Assembly: GCF_003385235.1 (NCBI RefSeq)
Contig: NZ_PQIA01000017.1
Coordinates: 22,705-86,704, forward strand
From: Amycolatopsis circi
GTDB taxonomy: Bacteria > Actinomycetota > Actinomycetes > Mycobacteriales > Pseudonocardiaceae
Direction: 5' to 3'
Length of the DNA stretch: 64,000 nucleotides
Shown piece after piece: positions 1 through 11,281 of the stretch; position 1 is the stretch's first letter, and every line of letters starts with the position of its first letter. The notes beneath the pieces were generated by a model. It was not told the DNA's origin and ran no database searches. It saw nothing but the letters and a program-made list of their open reading frames with translations. Made by a program: the position numbers and the translations under genes.

Positions 1-441
1 CGCATGCTTCAGCGCGACGCGCACTTCACCGCGGTGGAAATCAACACCCACCTCGTACAGGAGCTACGCGCACGCTTTCCGTCGTTGCACGTTGCGGAAG
101 GCTCTGCGGAACACGTCGCTGCGTACGTGACGATGCCGGTCGACGTGGTCGTCTCCGGTCTGCCGTGGACAGCTATGCATGCCGCGCCCCAGGCTGCGGT
201 ACTGAACTCCGTCTGCGAGGTGCTTTCCCCACAAGGCCGCTTCACCACCTTCGCGTACGCGCACACCGCTTGGACACCGCCAGCGCGTCGATTCGCACGG
301 TTGCTGCGAAGCCGCTTCGCGGTCGTCGAACGCACCAGTGTGGTTTGGCGGAACCTGCCGCCGGCGTACGTGTACCGCGCGGCTTTGCCGGTGCGGTCGG
401 GACTGGATCGCTATGGGCAGCCTGCTTCAGCCACTTCTTGA
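1..441 (+). CDS. SAM-dependent methyltransferase, PmtA/KsgA-like, left copy truncated by window start
   Basis: The frame is open from base 1 and encodes the last 146 residues of the protein that is complete at 40856-41461. The SAM-binding glycine loop lies before the window. What remains includes the acidic strand-2 end (AVEINTHL) and the SGLPW motif that resembles the catalytic N-L-P-[YF] of adenine or phospholipid N-methyltransferases. The substrate cannot be told from sequence. Its 3' end overlaps the next gene by 29 bases, so the two are probably cotranscribed. Confidence 0.8.
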   Translation, partial: RMLQRDAHFTAVEINTHLVQELRARFPSLHVAEGSAEHVAAYVTMPVDVVVSGLPWTAMHAAPQAAVLNSVCEVLSPQGRFTTFAYAHTAWTPPARRFARLLRSRFAVVERTSVVWRNLPPAYVYRAALPVRSGLDRYGQPASATS

Positions 442-919
442 CGCTCCCGCGCCGCTCGTCTACTTGATCTGCGCACTGGTGATCATGGCCGAGACGGCGC
501 TGTTGCCCGGCATCGTGCTGCCGACGCTGTCCACCTTGCTGCTTATGGGTTTCCTAGTGCAGCGCGGGACTTTACAGCTGTGGCCAGCGCTCACGGTCTG
601 CGTCGCGGCGGCGCTAGCGGGGGACCAGCTCGCGTACTGGGAGGGACGACTGTGGGGACCGAAGCTGCGTCAGTCGCGCGTGGGGCAGCGGATCGGCGAA
701 GCGAAGTGGGACAAGGCCGAAGCGACTGTCGCGCGTTATGGCGTGCCAGCAGTCGTCCTAGGGCGGTGCCTCGCTGGCGTACGCACTCTCGTGCCGCGCG
801 TCGCGGGTTCTGCCGGACTGTCGTACCGACGCTTCTTCGCCGGAAGCCTGTGCGCGGCGGTGCTGTGGGCGGGCGTGGAGCTGACGATGGGGCAGGTCAC
901 CGGCTGGGCCGCACCTTGA
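413..919 (+). CDS. DedA family membrane protein
   Basis: A 168-residue integral membrane protein of the DedA / SNARE-associated (VTT) family. Members are polytopic proteins linked to membrane homeostasis, and several act as lipid scramblases or flippases. It has the family pattern GRCLAGVRTLVPRVAG near residues 120-135, a hydrophobic segment with GIVLP near the N-terminus, and a hydrophobic C-terminal helix. The ATG at 413 is chosen because the hydrophobic domain starts there; the upstream in-frame stretch is Cys/Arg-rich and reads like out-of-frame methyltransferase sequence. It overlaps the methyltransferase by 29 bases and converges on the regulator downstream with a 23-base tail overlap. 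Confidence 0.85.
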   Translation: MGSLLQPLLDAPAPLVYLICALVIMAETALLPGIVLPTLSTLLLMGFLVQRGTLQLWPALTVCVAAALAGDQLAYWEGRLWGPKLRQSRVGQRIGEAKWDKAEATVARYGVPAVVLGRCLAGVRTLVPRVAGSAGLSYRRFFAGSLCAAVLWAGVELTMGQVTGWAAP

Positions 920-1673
920 GCAGTTCCGCGGTCGAAGCGTCGGCGGGCAGGAAGGTTTCGAGGCTCAGCTCGGCGACCGTCACGTCTACGGCGGTGGCGA
1001 ACTGCGTGATCGCGGTGAGCAGCCGCAGTTCGCCCGCCGAGCTGGACAGCTGCAGCGGCACCGCGAAGCCGAGGTGGTCGCCGGACGGTTCACCTGGCGT
1101 CCGCAGGTATCCGGTGAGTTCGTCCAGCAACGCCTGATGTCGCGGATCGGGCCCGTGTGCCAGACCGCGGCGAGGGCGTTCGAGCACGTGCTGCGCCCAA
1201 TCGGCGAAGTTCCGGATCCGCGGAGCCATCCCGCGCGGATGCAACGCCAGCCGCAGCACATTGACCGGCGGTTCGAGCAGTTCCGCCGCGACGCCCTCAG
1301 TGAGCAGGCCGAAGCCGTCGTTCGCCGCGACGAGATCGCCGTAGCGATTCACGACCAGTGCCGGGTAGGGCTCGTGCCCGGCGAGCAGCGCGCGCAGCGA
1401 CTCCAGCACCGGTGTCAGCGCGGGGTCGTCCAGCCGCGTTTCGGGGTAGACCGGCGCGAACCCGGCGGTCAGCAGCAAGGCGTTGCGCTCGCGCAGCGGC
1501 AGGCCGAGCGCCTCGGCGACGCGCACCACCATGCCGCGACCGGGCAGCGAGCGGCCGCGTTCCATGAAGCTGACGTGGCGTTGCGTCGTCCCGGCTTTCA
1601 ACGCGAGGTCGAGCTGGCTGAGCCGGCGGCGGGAACGGGCGTCGCGCAAGGCGTCGGCGAACGAGGTGGGCAC
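897..1673 (-). CDS. XRE-family HTH regulator with MmyB-like ligand domain
   Basis: A 258-residue transcription factor. Residues about 5-65 form an XRE/Cro helix-turn-helix (DARSRRRLSQLDLALKAG, then QRHVSFMERG). Residues about 90-250 match the MmyB-like PAS-type ligand-binding domain common in actinobacteria, including the NRYGDLVAAN segment. The GTG at 1673 starts VPTSFADALRD, the usual beginning of the HTH domain; longer in-frame sequence upstream would overlap the divergent gene. It is divergent from the LLM oxidoreductase gene across 88 bases that hold an inverted repeat, so it probably regulates that gene and itself. The ligand is unknown. Confidence 0.85.
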   Translation of the reverse strand: MPTSFADALRDARSRRRLSQLDLALKAGTTQRHVSFMERGRSLPGRGMVVRVAEALGLPLRERNALLLTAGFAPVYPETRLDDPALTPVLESLRALLAGHEPYPALVVNRYGDLVAANDGFGLLTEGVAAELLEPPVNVLRLALHPRGMAPRIRNFADWAQHVLERPRRGLAHGPDPRHQALLDELTGYLRTPGEPSGDHLGFAVPLQLSSSAGELRLLTAITQFATAVDVTVAELSLETFLPADASTAELLKVRPSR

Positions 1674-1709
1674 CTGCGCGATTCTGGCCGAGTTTTCTGC
1701 TGCCGGGCC

Positions 1710-1725
1710 ATTCCCCGGAGGGAAT
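1710..1725. promoter_or_regulatory. Inverted repeat, candidate operator between XRE regulator and LLM gene
   Basis: ATTCCC and GGGAAT arms separated by CGGA, lying in the 88-base divergent gap. The arms are perfect but short. The role as a binding site for the neighbouring XRE regulator is inferred from position only. Mirrored at 39572-39587. Confidence 0.35.
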
Positions 1726-1761
1726 TGCCGGGACGCCGGGCCGCGCTGGATCGTCGACGGC

Positions 1762-2703
1762 GTGGAATTCGGACTACTTCTTCCCGCCGGACAGGCGCAG
1801 CTCGAAACAGGCGGCACCCCGCGTGCCCTCGTCGCATTGGCCCGCGAAGCCGAACGGCTCGGATTCGCGTCGATCTGGGCCGGTGACTCGCTTTCCCGGC
1901 CGCGGATCGAACCGCTCACCCTGCTCACCGCGGTCGCGCAGGCGACCGAACACGTCACCGTCGGCACCGCCGTGCTGCTGCCCGCGCACCGAAACCCAGT
2001 GCAGACCGCGATGACGCTCGCCTCAGTCGACCTGATCTCCGAAGGACGGCTCGCAGTCGGCGTCGGCGCGGGCTTCCCGGGCTTCAGCGAGCGAGAGTTC
2101 GAGCTGGCCGGCGTCGATTTCCGGACGAGGTTCTCGCATCTGGACGACGTGGTCACGCTCTGGCGCGAACTGTGGACCGGGCAGCCGCGCTCGTTCCACG
2201 GCAAGGTGCTGCACTACGACTGGCTGCCGCCAGCGATCCGCCCCGCGCGCGTTGGCGGCCCGCCAATCTGGCTGGGCGGCGCGACGCCAGCCGCGCTCCG
2301 CCGCACCGCACTGCGTTACGACGGCTGGCTCCCGTACCCGCCGGACCCCGCGGATTACGCGTCCGGCCTCGCGACCATCCGCGCCGCCACTGCTCGCACG
2401 GTCACCCCGTCGTTGTTCCTGACCGTTTACGTCGATCCCGACCCGCGCCGCGGCCGTAGCGTTCTGGAGGACTACGCCCAGGCGACCTATCAGCGGTCGT
2501 TGGCGCAGATCAGCACCATCCAGGCGACGGTGACCGGCCCGGTCTCGGAGGTCGCGGCGACTGTGCGCCGATACGCCGAGGCCGGAGCCGAGCACGTGCT
2601 GTTGCGCGTCGGCTCCGTGGAACCCGGTGCGGTCGAGCGGCAGCTGCCCCTGTTGGCGGAGGTGATCGCCGGGGAGCGGAAACCTGTCGGTGCCGCGACG
2701 TAG
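1762..2703 (+). CDS. LLM class F420-dependent oxidoreductase
   Basis: A 313-residue luciferase-like (LLM) TIM-barrel oxidoreductase, probably using coenzyme F420 as in most actinobacterial members. It opens with VEFGLLLPAG and contains the family blocks EAERLGFASIWAGDS (substrate/cofactor face), VTVGTAVLLPAHRNP, GRLAVGVGAGFPG and GGPPIWLGGATPAA. The GTG at 1762 is preferred because it sits right at the conserved first strand; no strong ribosome-binding site is visible. Ten bases separate it from mfd downstream. The substrate cannot be predicted; regulation by the divergent XRE protein is likely. Confidence 0.85.
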   Translation: MEFGLLLPAGQAQLETGGTPRALVALAREAERLGFASIWAGDSLSRPRIEPLTLLTAVAQATEHVTVGTAVLLPAHRNPVQTAMTLASVDLISEGRLAVGVGAGFPGFSEREFELAGVDFRTRFSHLDDVVTLWRELWTGQPRSFHGKVLHYDWLPPAIRPARVGGPPIWLGGATPAALRRTALRYDGWLPYPPDPADYASGLATIRAATARTVTPSLFLTVYVDPDPRRGRSVLEDYAQATYQRSLAQISTIQATVTGPVSEVAATVRRYAEAGAEHVLLRVGSVEPGAVERQLPLLAEVIAGERKPVGAAT

Positions 2704-2712
2704 GCTGGGACG

Positions 2713-6288
<3,576 letters not shown>

Positions 6289-6291
6289 GTG

Positions 6292-7173
6292 CTAGTGCGT
6301 GACTAGCTCGGTGAACGCCCTCGCGGCGGCCCCGGCGGTGCGCCCCGCCGGGGTGGCCAGGGCGATGGGCCAGTCCAGGTCGGCGTCGGCGATCGGCAGT
6401 GCGACGAGGTCGTCGTCGGCTGGAAGGATCGCGCGGGGCAGCAGCGCCACGCCAAGCCGCTGCCGGACGAAATCGGTGCCCGCGGCGAGGTCGGTGATCT
6501 CGATGGCGAGCTGCCGTCGTACCCCGGCGGCGGCGAATGCGCGATCGGTCACCGCGCGATTTCCGTAGCCGGGCGGGAAATCAATGAACGGTTCGTCGGC
6601 GAGGTCCGCCAGCGTCAGGTCGTTTCGGTGCGCGAGCGGGTGCTCGCGGGGAACGACGAGATCCAGCGGTGTGCTGGTCACCGTACGCAGACGCACGGTT
6701 GCCGGTGGGTGCCCGGGAATCGAGACGAAGGCGAGATCGAGCCGTCCTTCGGCGATCGCCGCGATCAGCCCGGGCGATCCGCCTTCGGACGACGCGGTCG
6801 CGAGGTGCACCGACACGCGAGGGTGCTCCCGGTGGAATTCGCCCAGCAGCGCGGGCAAATCGATCAACCCGAGCGAACTCATGGTCCCGATGCGCAGCGT
6901 GCCGCGCAGGCCGCCCCGGACCGCGTGCACAGTGTCGCGAGCATCGCGGGCGGCATCGAGCGCGGCGCGTGCTTTCGGCAGTAGCGCGAGACCGGCGTCA
7001 GTGAGGCTGACGCGCCTGGTCGTACGCAGCAGCAACGGCGCGTCCAGCTCTCGTTCCAGGGACGCGATGGTCGCCGACACCGTGGCCTGCACGAGGTGCA
7101 GCCGGGTGGCGGCGCGAGTGAAGCTGGCTTCCTCCGCGACCGCGACGAAGCACTCAAGCTGCCGCAACTCCAT
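6292..7173 (-). CDS. LysR-family transcriptional regulator
   Basis: A 293-residue LysR-type regulator. The N-terminal winged HTH runs from MELRQLECFVAVAEEASFTR through the recognition helix region near residue 60. The C-terminal effector domain has the usual two-lobed periplasmic-binding-protein fold (LRIGTMSSLGLIDLP, then LDLAFVSIPGHPP, then VVPREHPLA). The ATG at 7173 is chosen because LysR proteins begin with M-[ED]-L-R-Q-L; an in-frame ATG nine codons upstream is less typical. It is divergent from an NmrA-like gene and probably controls it. The gap holds two ctcgatca direct repeats, about 33 bases apart, that could be part of the site. Confidence 0.88.
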   Translation of the reverse strand: MELRQLECFVAVAEEASFTRAATRLHLVQATVSATIASLERELDAPLLLRTTRRVSLTDAGLALLPKARAALDAARDARDTVHAVRGGLRGTLRIGTMSSLGLIDLPALLGEFHREHPRVSVHLATASSEGGSPGLIAAIAEGRLDLAFVSIPGHPPATVRLRTVTSTPLDLVVPREHPLAHRNDLTLADLADEPFIDFPPGYGNRAVTDRAFAAAGVRRQLAIEITDLAAGTDFVRQRLGVALLPRAILPADDDLVALPIADADLDWPIALATPAGRTAGAAARAFTELVTH

Positions 7174-7283
7174 GCCGGATTCATAGCACTGCTCGATCAA
7201 TGTGACCAGTAATCTTTGTTGGACTCGATCAGTCGGCGCGGGAAAGGTGGTCCCCAGAACCGAATCCCCTGCGGAGGTACCCC

Positions 7284-8075
7284 TTGACGATCTTGATCAC
7301 CGGCGCTCGCGGCGGTATCGGTGCGAGCCTGCTGCGCCGGCTGACCGACGTTCGAGCGGCCAGCCGCGCCCCGCAGCAGCTCGGTTTCCCGGCCGTCGAG
7401 CTGGATCTCGCCAAGCCGGCGACGTTCGCTCCCGCGCTGGCCGGGATCACCGCCGTGTTCCTCTACGCCGAGCCGACCGGCATCGAGGAACTGCTGGACG
7501 CCGCGGTTTCGGCCGGAGTACAGCGGATTGTCCTGCTGTCCTCGGACTCGGTGACCTCGCCCGATGCCGAGCACAATGCTTTGGCCCGCCACCACTTTCT
7601 GGTCGAACAGGCCCTCCTGGCCACACCGCTGACCTCGACCGTGCTGCGACCCGGCGGGTTCGCCACGATGACGCTGGGGTGGGCCGAATCCGTCCGCGCC
7701 GGTCAGCCGGTCGGCCAGGCGTACCCGGACGCCCGGCTCGACGTCATCCACCCCGAGGACATCGCCGACGTCGCCGAACTGGCGCTGTCCACCGACGCGT
7801 TGAACGGCGAGACGATCAGCCTGGGCGGGCCGGAGGTGCTCAGTTTCCGGGACCAGGCAAAGATCTTGGCGGAGGTGCTCGGCAAGGAAATCGAACTGCG
7901 CGAGCCGACCCGGCGTGAAGCGGTCCAGCAGTTGCCCGCGCCGTTGGCCGAGGCGATCTTGGACTATTGGGCGCAATTGCCTGGCGAGTCCGACCGGAGC
8001 GTCGAACGGATCACCGGTCGTCCTGGCCGCACTTTCCGCCAGTGGGCGATGGAGAACGTCGCCGCGTTCCGGTGA
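7284..8075 (+). CDS. NmrA-like NAD(P)-binding protein
   Basis: A 263-residue atypical short-chain dehydrogenase of the NmrA/NAD(P)H-azoreductase-like group. The Rossmann nucleotide loop is TGARGGIGA at residues 6-14, followed by VFLYAEP, VLLSSDSVTSPD and TVLRPGGFATM, all typical of this family; no canonical YxxxK is apparent. Starts at TTG 7284, supported by a gcggagg Shine-Dalgarno ending a few bases upstream. Divergent from the LysR gene, the classic regulator/target arrangement. It may be a redox sensor or quinone/azo reductase; the substrate is unknown. It converges tail to tail with the next gene. Confidence 0.82.
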   Translation: MTILITGARGGIGASLLRRLTDVRAASRAPQQLGFPAVELDLAKPATFAPALAGITAVFLYAEPTGIEELLDAAVSAGVQRIVLLSSDSVTSPDAEHNALARHHFLVEQALLATPLTSTVLRPGGFATMTLGWAESVRAGQPVGQAYPDARLDVIHPEDIADVAELALSTDALNGETISLGGPEVLSFRDQAKILAEVLGKEIELREPTRREAVQQLPAPLAEAILDYWAQLPGESDRSVERITGRPGRTFRQWAMENVAAFR

Positions 8076-8081
8076 TCGCTT

Positions 8082-8495
8082 TCATCTCGCCGCGAAGACC
8101 TCGAACCCCGGCGGTTGCGCGGTGGCCAGCCGCAACGACACTTCCTCCTGCGGCGTCGGCAGCGCACCGCAGCCGGACATCGGCAACGGCCGGGGACGCC
8201 GCGGCACCCGGGCTCCCGAACCCCCGCCGCGACCCGGGTACACGAGCAGCCCGCGCTCCGGATCCGGCACCGCGTCGAGAGCGGCGGTCACCGCGGGCAG
8301 GAGCCGGAAGCGACCCCGTTTCTCCTCCGAGGAAAACTCGATCTCCAGCGTGACGCCCCAGCGGTGGACGTGCCACGTCCATTGCTCGGCGCCGTTGGTC
8401 AGCGCGGCCTCGGTCAGCCGGTCGCCGTGAGCGCGTTGCCACGCGCTCGCCGCGAAGGCCCCGTCGAGGACTTCGATCGACAACCAAGAGTCCAT
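8082..8495 (-). CDS. Hypothetical protein, 137 aa
   Basis: Not recognised. The product opens MDSWLSIEVLDGAFAASAW, contains WTWHVHRWGVTLEIEF and a Gly/Arg/Pro-rich middle (about residues 88-105), and ends FEVFAAR. There is no signal peptide or transmembrane helix. Codon use has the strong third-position GC of neighbouring genes, which supports coding. The ATG at 8495 is the first start after the divergent SurA-like gene region. It may be a small cytoplasmic actinobacterial protein of unknown role. Confidence 0.6.
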   Translation of the reverse strand: MDSWLSIEVLDGAFAASAWQRAHGDRLTEAALTNGAEQWTWHVHRWGVTLEIEFSSEEKRGRFRLLPAVTAALDAVPDPERGLLVYPGRGGGSGARVPRRPRPLPMSGCGALPTPQEEVSLRLATAQPPGFEVFAAR

Positions 8496-8567
8496 ATGTC
8501 GACAATAGCCCGCTGAATGCCTCGATGGTGTTGTGTTTCGAGGCCATGTGAGAGGGTAGGGCCTGTG

Positions 8568-9575
8568 ATGCGGATCATGGGGCGCCGTCGTGCGCTGGGC
8601 GCCGTTCTCGCCGGAACTCTCCTCCTCGCCGGATGCGGTACCGGCCCTAGTCAGGTGGGCACCGCCGCGGTCGTCGACGGTCAGGTCACCACCATCGACC
8701 AGGTTCAGGCGCTGCTCGACCGCGCCGTGCAGGAGCAGCCGTACGCCCGGCAGCTCGCCGGGCGGCACCAGCTCGACCTCGTCGGGCGCGAGATCGTCCG
8801 GCAGTCGCTGCTGCACGAGGTCGTCGTGAAGGCCGCGCAGAAGGAAGGCATCTCGGTCGACGAGAACACCGTCAGCGAGGCCATGCAACAAGATCCGCTC
8901 GCGTCGCCGGTGCCCGAGTCCGTCACGCAAGATCAGTCCGCGGCTGTCACCCAGCTCGTCTGGCTGCTGCGCGATCACCGCGAGGCCGTGACCGACCAGT
9001 ACTTGCAGCAGAGGATCGCGCTGAAGTACCTGCCGACGCTGTCGGTGAACTTCGACTACACCAGCATCGGCGCGCCGACCTCGGAGAGCCAGGCCCCGTC
9101 GATCGACCCGAAGGCCGCGCGCAGCCAGGCCATCGCCAAGGCCGAGGAGTACGCGGCCAACCCGGGCGCGATCCAGGCCGACATCCGCGGCGGCGCGCAG
9201 GGCAACGTCGGCCAGCAAGCTCCCGCGCTCTCGTCGCCGCAGGACGCCGCGACCGTGCTGTTCGGCGTTCCCGCGAACACCGCCATCGCGTTCCAGCCGA
9301 ACCCGGCGAGCGCGCCGACCTGGTGGGTCACCGCCGTGGTGCGGAAGCGGACGACGGACGCGAAGGTCGCCACCGACCAGGTCCAGCAGCCGACCGCGGC
9401 CCAGCTGGGTGCGATCGGCGTGCGGATGCTCCAGCCGTATGTTGGCAACGTGGACTTCAAAATCAACCCGCGCTACGGCGTGTGGGACCCGGTCGGCATG
9501 AACCTCGCCCCCAGCGCGGCCGAGGTCACGGGCGTGGCCGTGCCGTTGCGCGGCGGTGCTCCGGCGCAGCAGTGA
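8568..9575 (+). CDS. SurA N-terminal domain lipoprotein
   Basis: A 335-residue exported lipoprotein with a SurA-like N-terminal chaperone domain. The signal peptide is MRIMGRRRALGAVLAGTLLL followed by lipobox LAGC. The helical SurA N-domain follows (VDGQVTTIDQVQALL, then LDLVGREIVRQSLLHEVVVKAA). No complete PpiC-type isomerase domain is obvious; the C-terminal part is Ala/Gln-rich. The ATG at 8568 is used, with gagagggtaggg upstream; a GTG one codon earlier is equally possible. It overlaps the mazG start by four bases (GTGA), so the two form an operon. A role in folding or quality control of secreted proteins is inferred. Confidence 0.85.
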   Translation: MRIMGRRRALGAVLAGTLLLAGCGTGPSQVGTAAVVDGQVTTIDQVQALLDRAVQEQPYARQLAGRHQLDLVGREIVRQSLLHEVVVKAAQKEGISVDENTVSEAMQQDPLASPVPESVTQDQSAAVTQLVWLLRDHREAVTDQYLQQRIALKYLPTLSVNFDYTSIGAPTSESQAPSIDPKAARSQAIAKAEEYAANPGAIQADIRGGAQGNVGQQAPALSSPQDAATVLFGVPANTAIAFQPNPASAPTWWVTAVVRKRTTDAKVATDQVQQPTAAQLGAIGVRMLQPYVGNVDFKINPRYGVWDPVGMNLAPSAAEVTGVAVPLRGGAPAQQ

Positions 9576-10486
9576 CCGGCACCGTAGTCCTGGTCCGGGG
9601 AGCGACCCTCCCTGCGGCCGCCTTGCCACTTCTGCGCACCGCTGCCGTGTACGCCGCGACCGACGTCGACGCCGCGCAGCTCGGTGTCCCGCCGGTAGGC
9701 CAGTCCTTCGCGGACATCGTGCTGCTCGCCGCTTCCCCCGCCGAACCGACCGCGGCCGCGATGCTCGCTGACGGCGCGCAGCTGATCGAAACGCCCGTGC
9801 CGCCGCTGGTCGAAGCGGTCGAGGTCATGGACCGCCTGCGCTCCCCGGGCGGCTGCCCATGGGACGCCCGGCAGACGCACGAATCCCTGCGGCAGTACCT
9901 GGTCGAGGAAGCGTACGAACTGCTGGAAGCCATCGAGGACAACGACCGCGCGGCGTTGCGCGAGGAACTAGGCGACGTCCTGCTGCAGGTCCTGTTTCAC
10001 GCCCGCGTAGCCGCCGAACACGGCCGAGCCCCCTTCACCATCGACGACGTGGCCAGCGACCTGGTGGACAAACTGGTAAGCCGCCACCCCAACGTCTTCG
10101 CCGACGCGGCCCGCATTGCCACGGCCGAACACCAGGAGCTGAAGTGGGAAGAGCTGAAGCAGGCCGAGAAGCAGCGTAAGTCCATTGTGGACGGTGTCGC
10201 GCTGGGGCAGCCCGCCGTCGCGCTGGCGGGGAAACTGGGCCAGCGCAGTGGTCGAGCCGGGATTCCGCTGGACCTGTTCCCGCAGGACTCCTCCGCCCCC
10301 GCCCAACTGTTCCGGACCGCGGCAACCGCGCGCCGGGGCGGATTGGACCCGGAGGGCGAACTGCGTGCGGTTGCGAAACAGTTCGCACTGGACGTCCGCG
10401 CGGCGGAGACGGCGGCCCGGAAGGCCGGGGTGGAACCGGCGACGTTGGAGGCTGAGGGCTGGCGGAAGTTCTGGCCCTCGGCTTGA
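9572..10486 (+). CDS. mazG: Nucleoside triphosphate pyrophosphohydrolase MazG
   Basis: A 304-residue MazG-type NTP pyrophosphatase that hydrolyses (d)NTPs to NMP and pyrophosphate, cleaning damaged or excess nucleotides. The metal-binding motif is clear: VEEAYELLEAIEDND followed by REELGDVLLQVLFHA, near residues 110-140. The preceding LRSPGGCPWDARQTHESL is the conserved MazG entry helix. The first 75 residues resemble the N-terminal extension seen in actinobacterial MazG. GTG start at 9572 overlapping the lipoprotein stop. Its last codons (WRKFWPSA) are echoed in degenerate copies downstream. Confidence 0.92.
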   Translation: MTGTVVLVRGATLPAAALPLLRTAAVYAATDVDAAQLGVPPVGQSFADIVLLAASPAEPTAAAMLADGAQLIETPVPPLVEAVEVMDRLRSPGGCPWDARQTHESLRQYLVEEAYELLEAIEDNDRAALREELGDVLLQVLFHARVAAEHGRAPFTIDDVASDLVDKLVSRHPNVFADAARIATAEHQELKWEELKQAEKQRKSIVDGVALGQPAVALAGKLGQRSGRAGIPLDLFPQDSSAPAQLFRTAATARRGGLDPEGELRAVAKQFALDVRAAETAARKAGVEPATLEAEGWRKFWPSA

Positions 10487-10714
10487 GCTGGGTTGTCGTG
10501 ATGCTGGGGTTTCTGTGACGACCGGGGCTGAGAGCTGGCGGGAATTCCGGCCTTCCGCCTGAGCCGGTTTTGGTGGGTTGCATGGATGCCCGTGACGTTC
10601 GGGGCTGAGAGCTGGCGGAAGTTCTGACCTCTCGCCCGAGCCGGTTTGGTGGGTGCATAGGTGTCTGCGACGCCCGGGCAGAGAGTTCAGGCGGAATTTC
10701 TGCCCCTCCGCCTG
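10448..10714. repeat. Degenerate tandem copies of the mazG 3' end
   Basis: The final stretch of mazG (ctgagggctggcggaagttc and on, about 10450-10487) recurs three times downstream: near 10524-10563, 10602-10641 and 10675-10714, at 73-78 base spacing. Each copy has a form of gctgagagctggcgg-aa-ttc-ggcc-tcgcctgag, and the linkers between them (gatgc..gtgacg..cgggg) also resemble one another. Mirrored at 30583-30849. Confidence 0.7.
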
Positions 10715-10881
10715 AGTCTCTCTGGTGTACTGCCGGGGTTTCCGCTGCCTGCGCAGGGTCTTTGGCCCGCCCTGCAGGACTCTCGTTCGCCGCTTGCCTT
10801 CGTGGGCCAGGTGCGCTCGTTGCCCGTCGTCCGCGAGTGCGATTGGGCGGGGCCACTGCGCTTCAGCGGGTTGGCTGGGTT

Positions 10882-10927
10882 CTCGTGAGTGTCTATGCCG
10901 GTTCTAACCGGCATAGACACTCACGAG
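10882..10927. terminator. Perfect 22-bp-arm hairpin, family A
   Basis: Arms 10882-10903 and 10906-10927 are perfectly complementary with a two-base centre (ct); the core is CCGGTT-ct-AACCGG, flanked by gtgagtgtctatg and its complement. No T-run follows. Close relatives lie at 47317-47362 and, broken, at 63078-63107, so this is a dispersed repeat family and perhaps a bidirectional terminator for mazG. Mirrored at 30370-30415. Confidence 0.6.
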
Positions 10928-11231
10928 TCCCGGCCGGGCACTGCCAGCTCCTCGGCCGTTCAGCCCGGTGCCCTAGCCGCCTGCATTCCTTGCGCCGATG
11001 CTTGTCCGCTCTCGGGGCCATCCGCGCTTCCCGCTCCAGCCGCACCGCCGCCTGAGCCTCCGCTCGCCAGCTCTGTTCGCCGTGGTCGCGCGCCCATGCG
11101 CCACCTCGCCTTCCCGCTCTCAGCCGGACCGGCCGCCCTCACCCGAAAGACGGAGCCCCCTCCCGTCCACCCACGCCTCCGCCTGCTCCCGGGCACGATT
11201 GCCTCGCCAAGCGAAGCACCTCAACATCAAC

Positions 11232-11247
11232 TGTGACCTAGATCACT
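11232..11247. promoter_or_regulatory. Crp/GlxR-like binding site
   Basis: TGTGACCTAGATCACT matches the cAMP-receptor (Crp/GlxR) consensus TGTGANNTANNTCACA at every defined base except the last. It lies 35 bases upstream of the sigma-factor start, a position suited to promoter control. The match is seen directly; binding is inferred. Mirrored at 30050-30065. Confidence 0.5.
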
Positions 11248-11281
11248 CATTTTCGAGAACCGGAAGCGCGGAGGTGGCGTC

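Larger units (their letters stand above)
10487..11281. other. Intergenic region, 795 bp
   Basis: No gene that I can support. It holds the mazG-tail repeats (10524-10714), a perfect 22-bp-arm hairpin (10882-10927) and a Crp/GlxR-like site (11232-11247). The part 10928-11220 is C/G-rich without recognisable features; short open frames there start inside the hairpin or lack a family resemblance. eno, which follows mazG closely in mycobacteria, is not here. Confidence 0.7.

Noticed and set aside
8568..9575. The SurA-like lipoprotein as LpqU, which follows mazG in mycobacteria
   Set aside because: It lies before mazG and has a SurA N-terminal domain, with no lytic-transglycosylase features.
10889..11236. 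A 115-codon frame starting inside the family A hairpin
   Set aside because: Start codon is in the hairpin, no ribosome-binding site, Pro/Ala/Ser-rich product with no recognisable domain.
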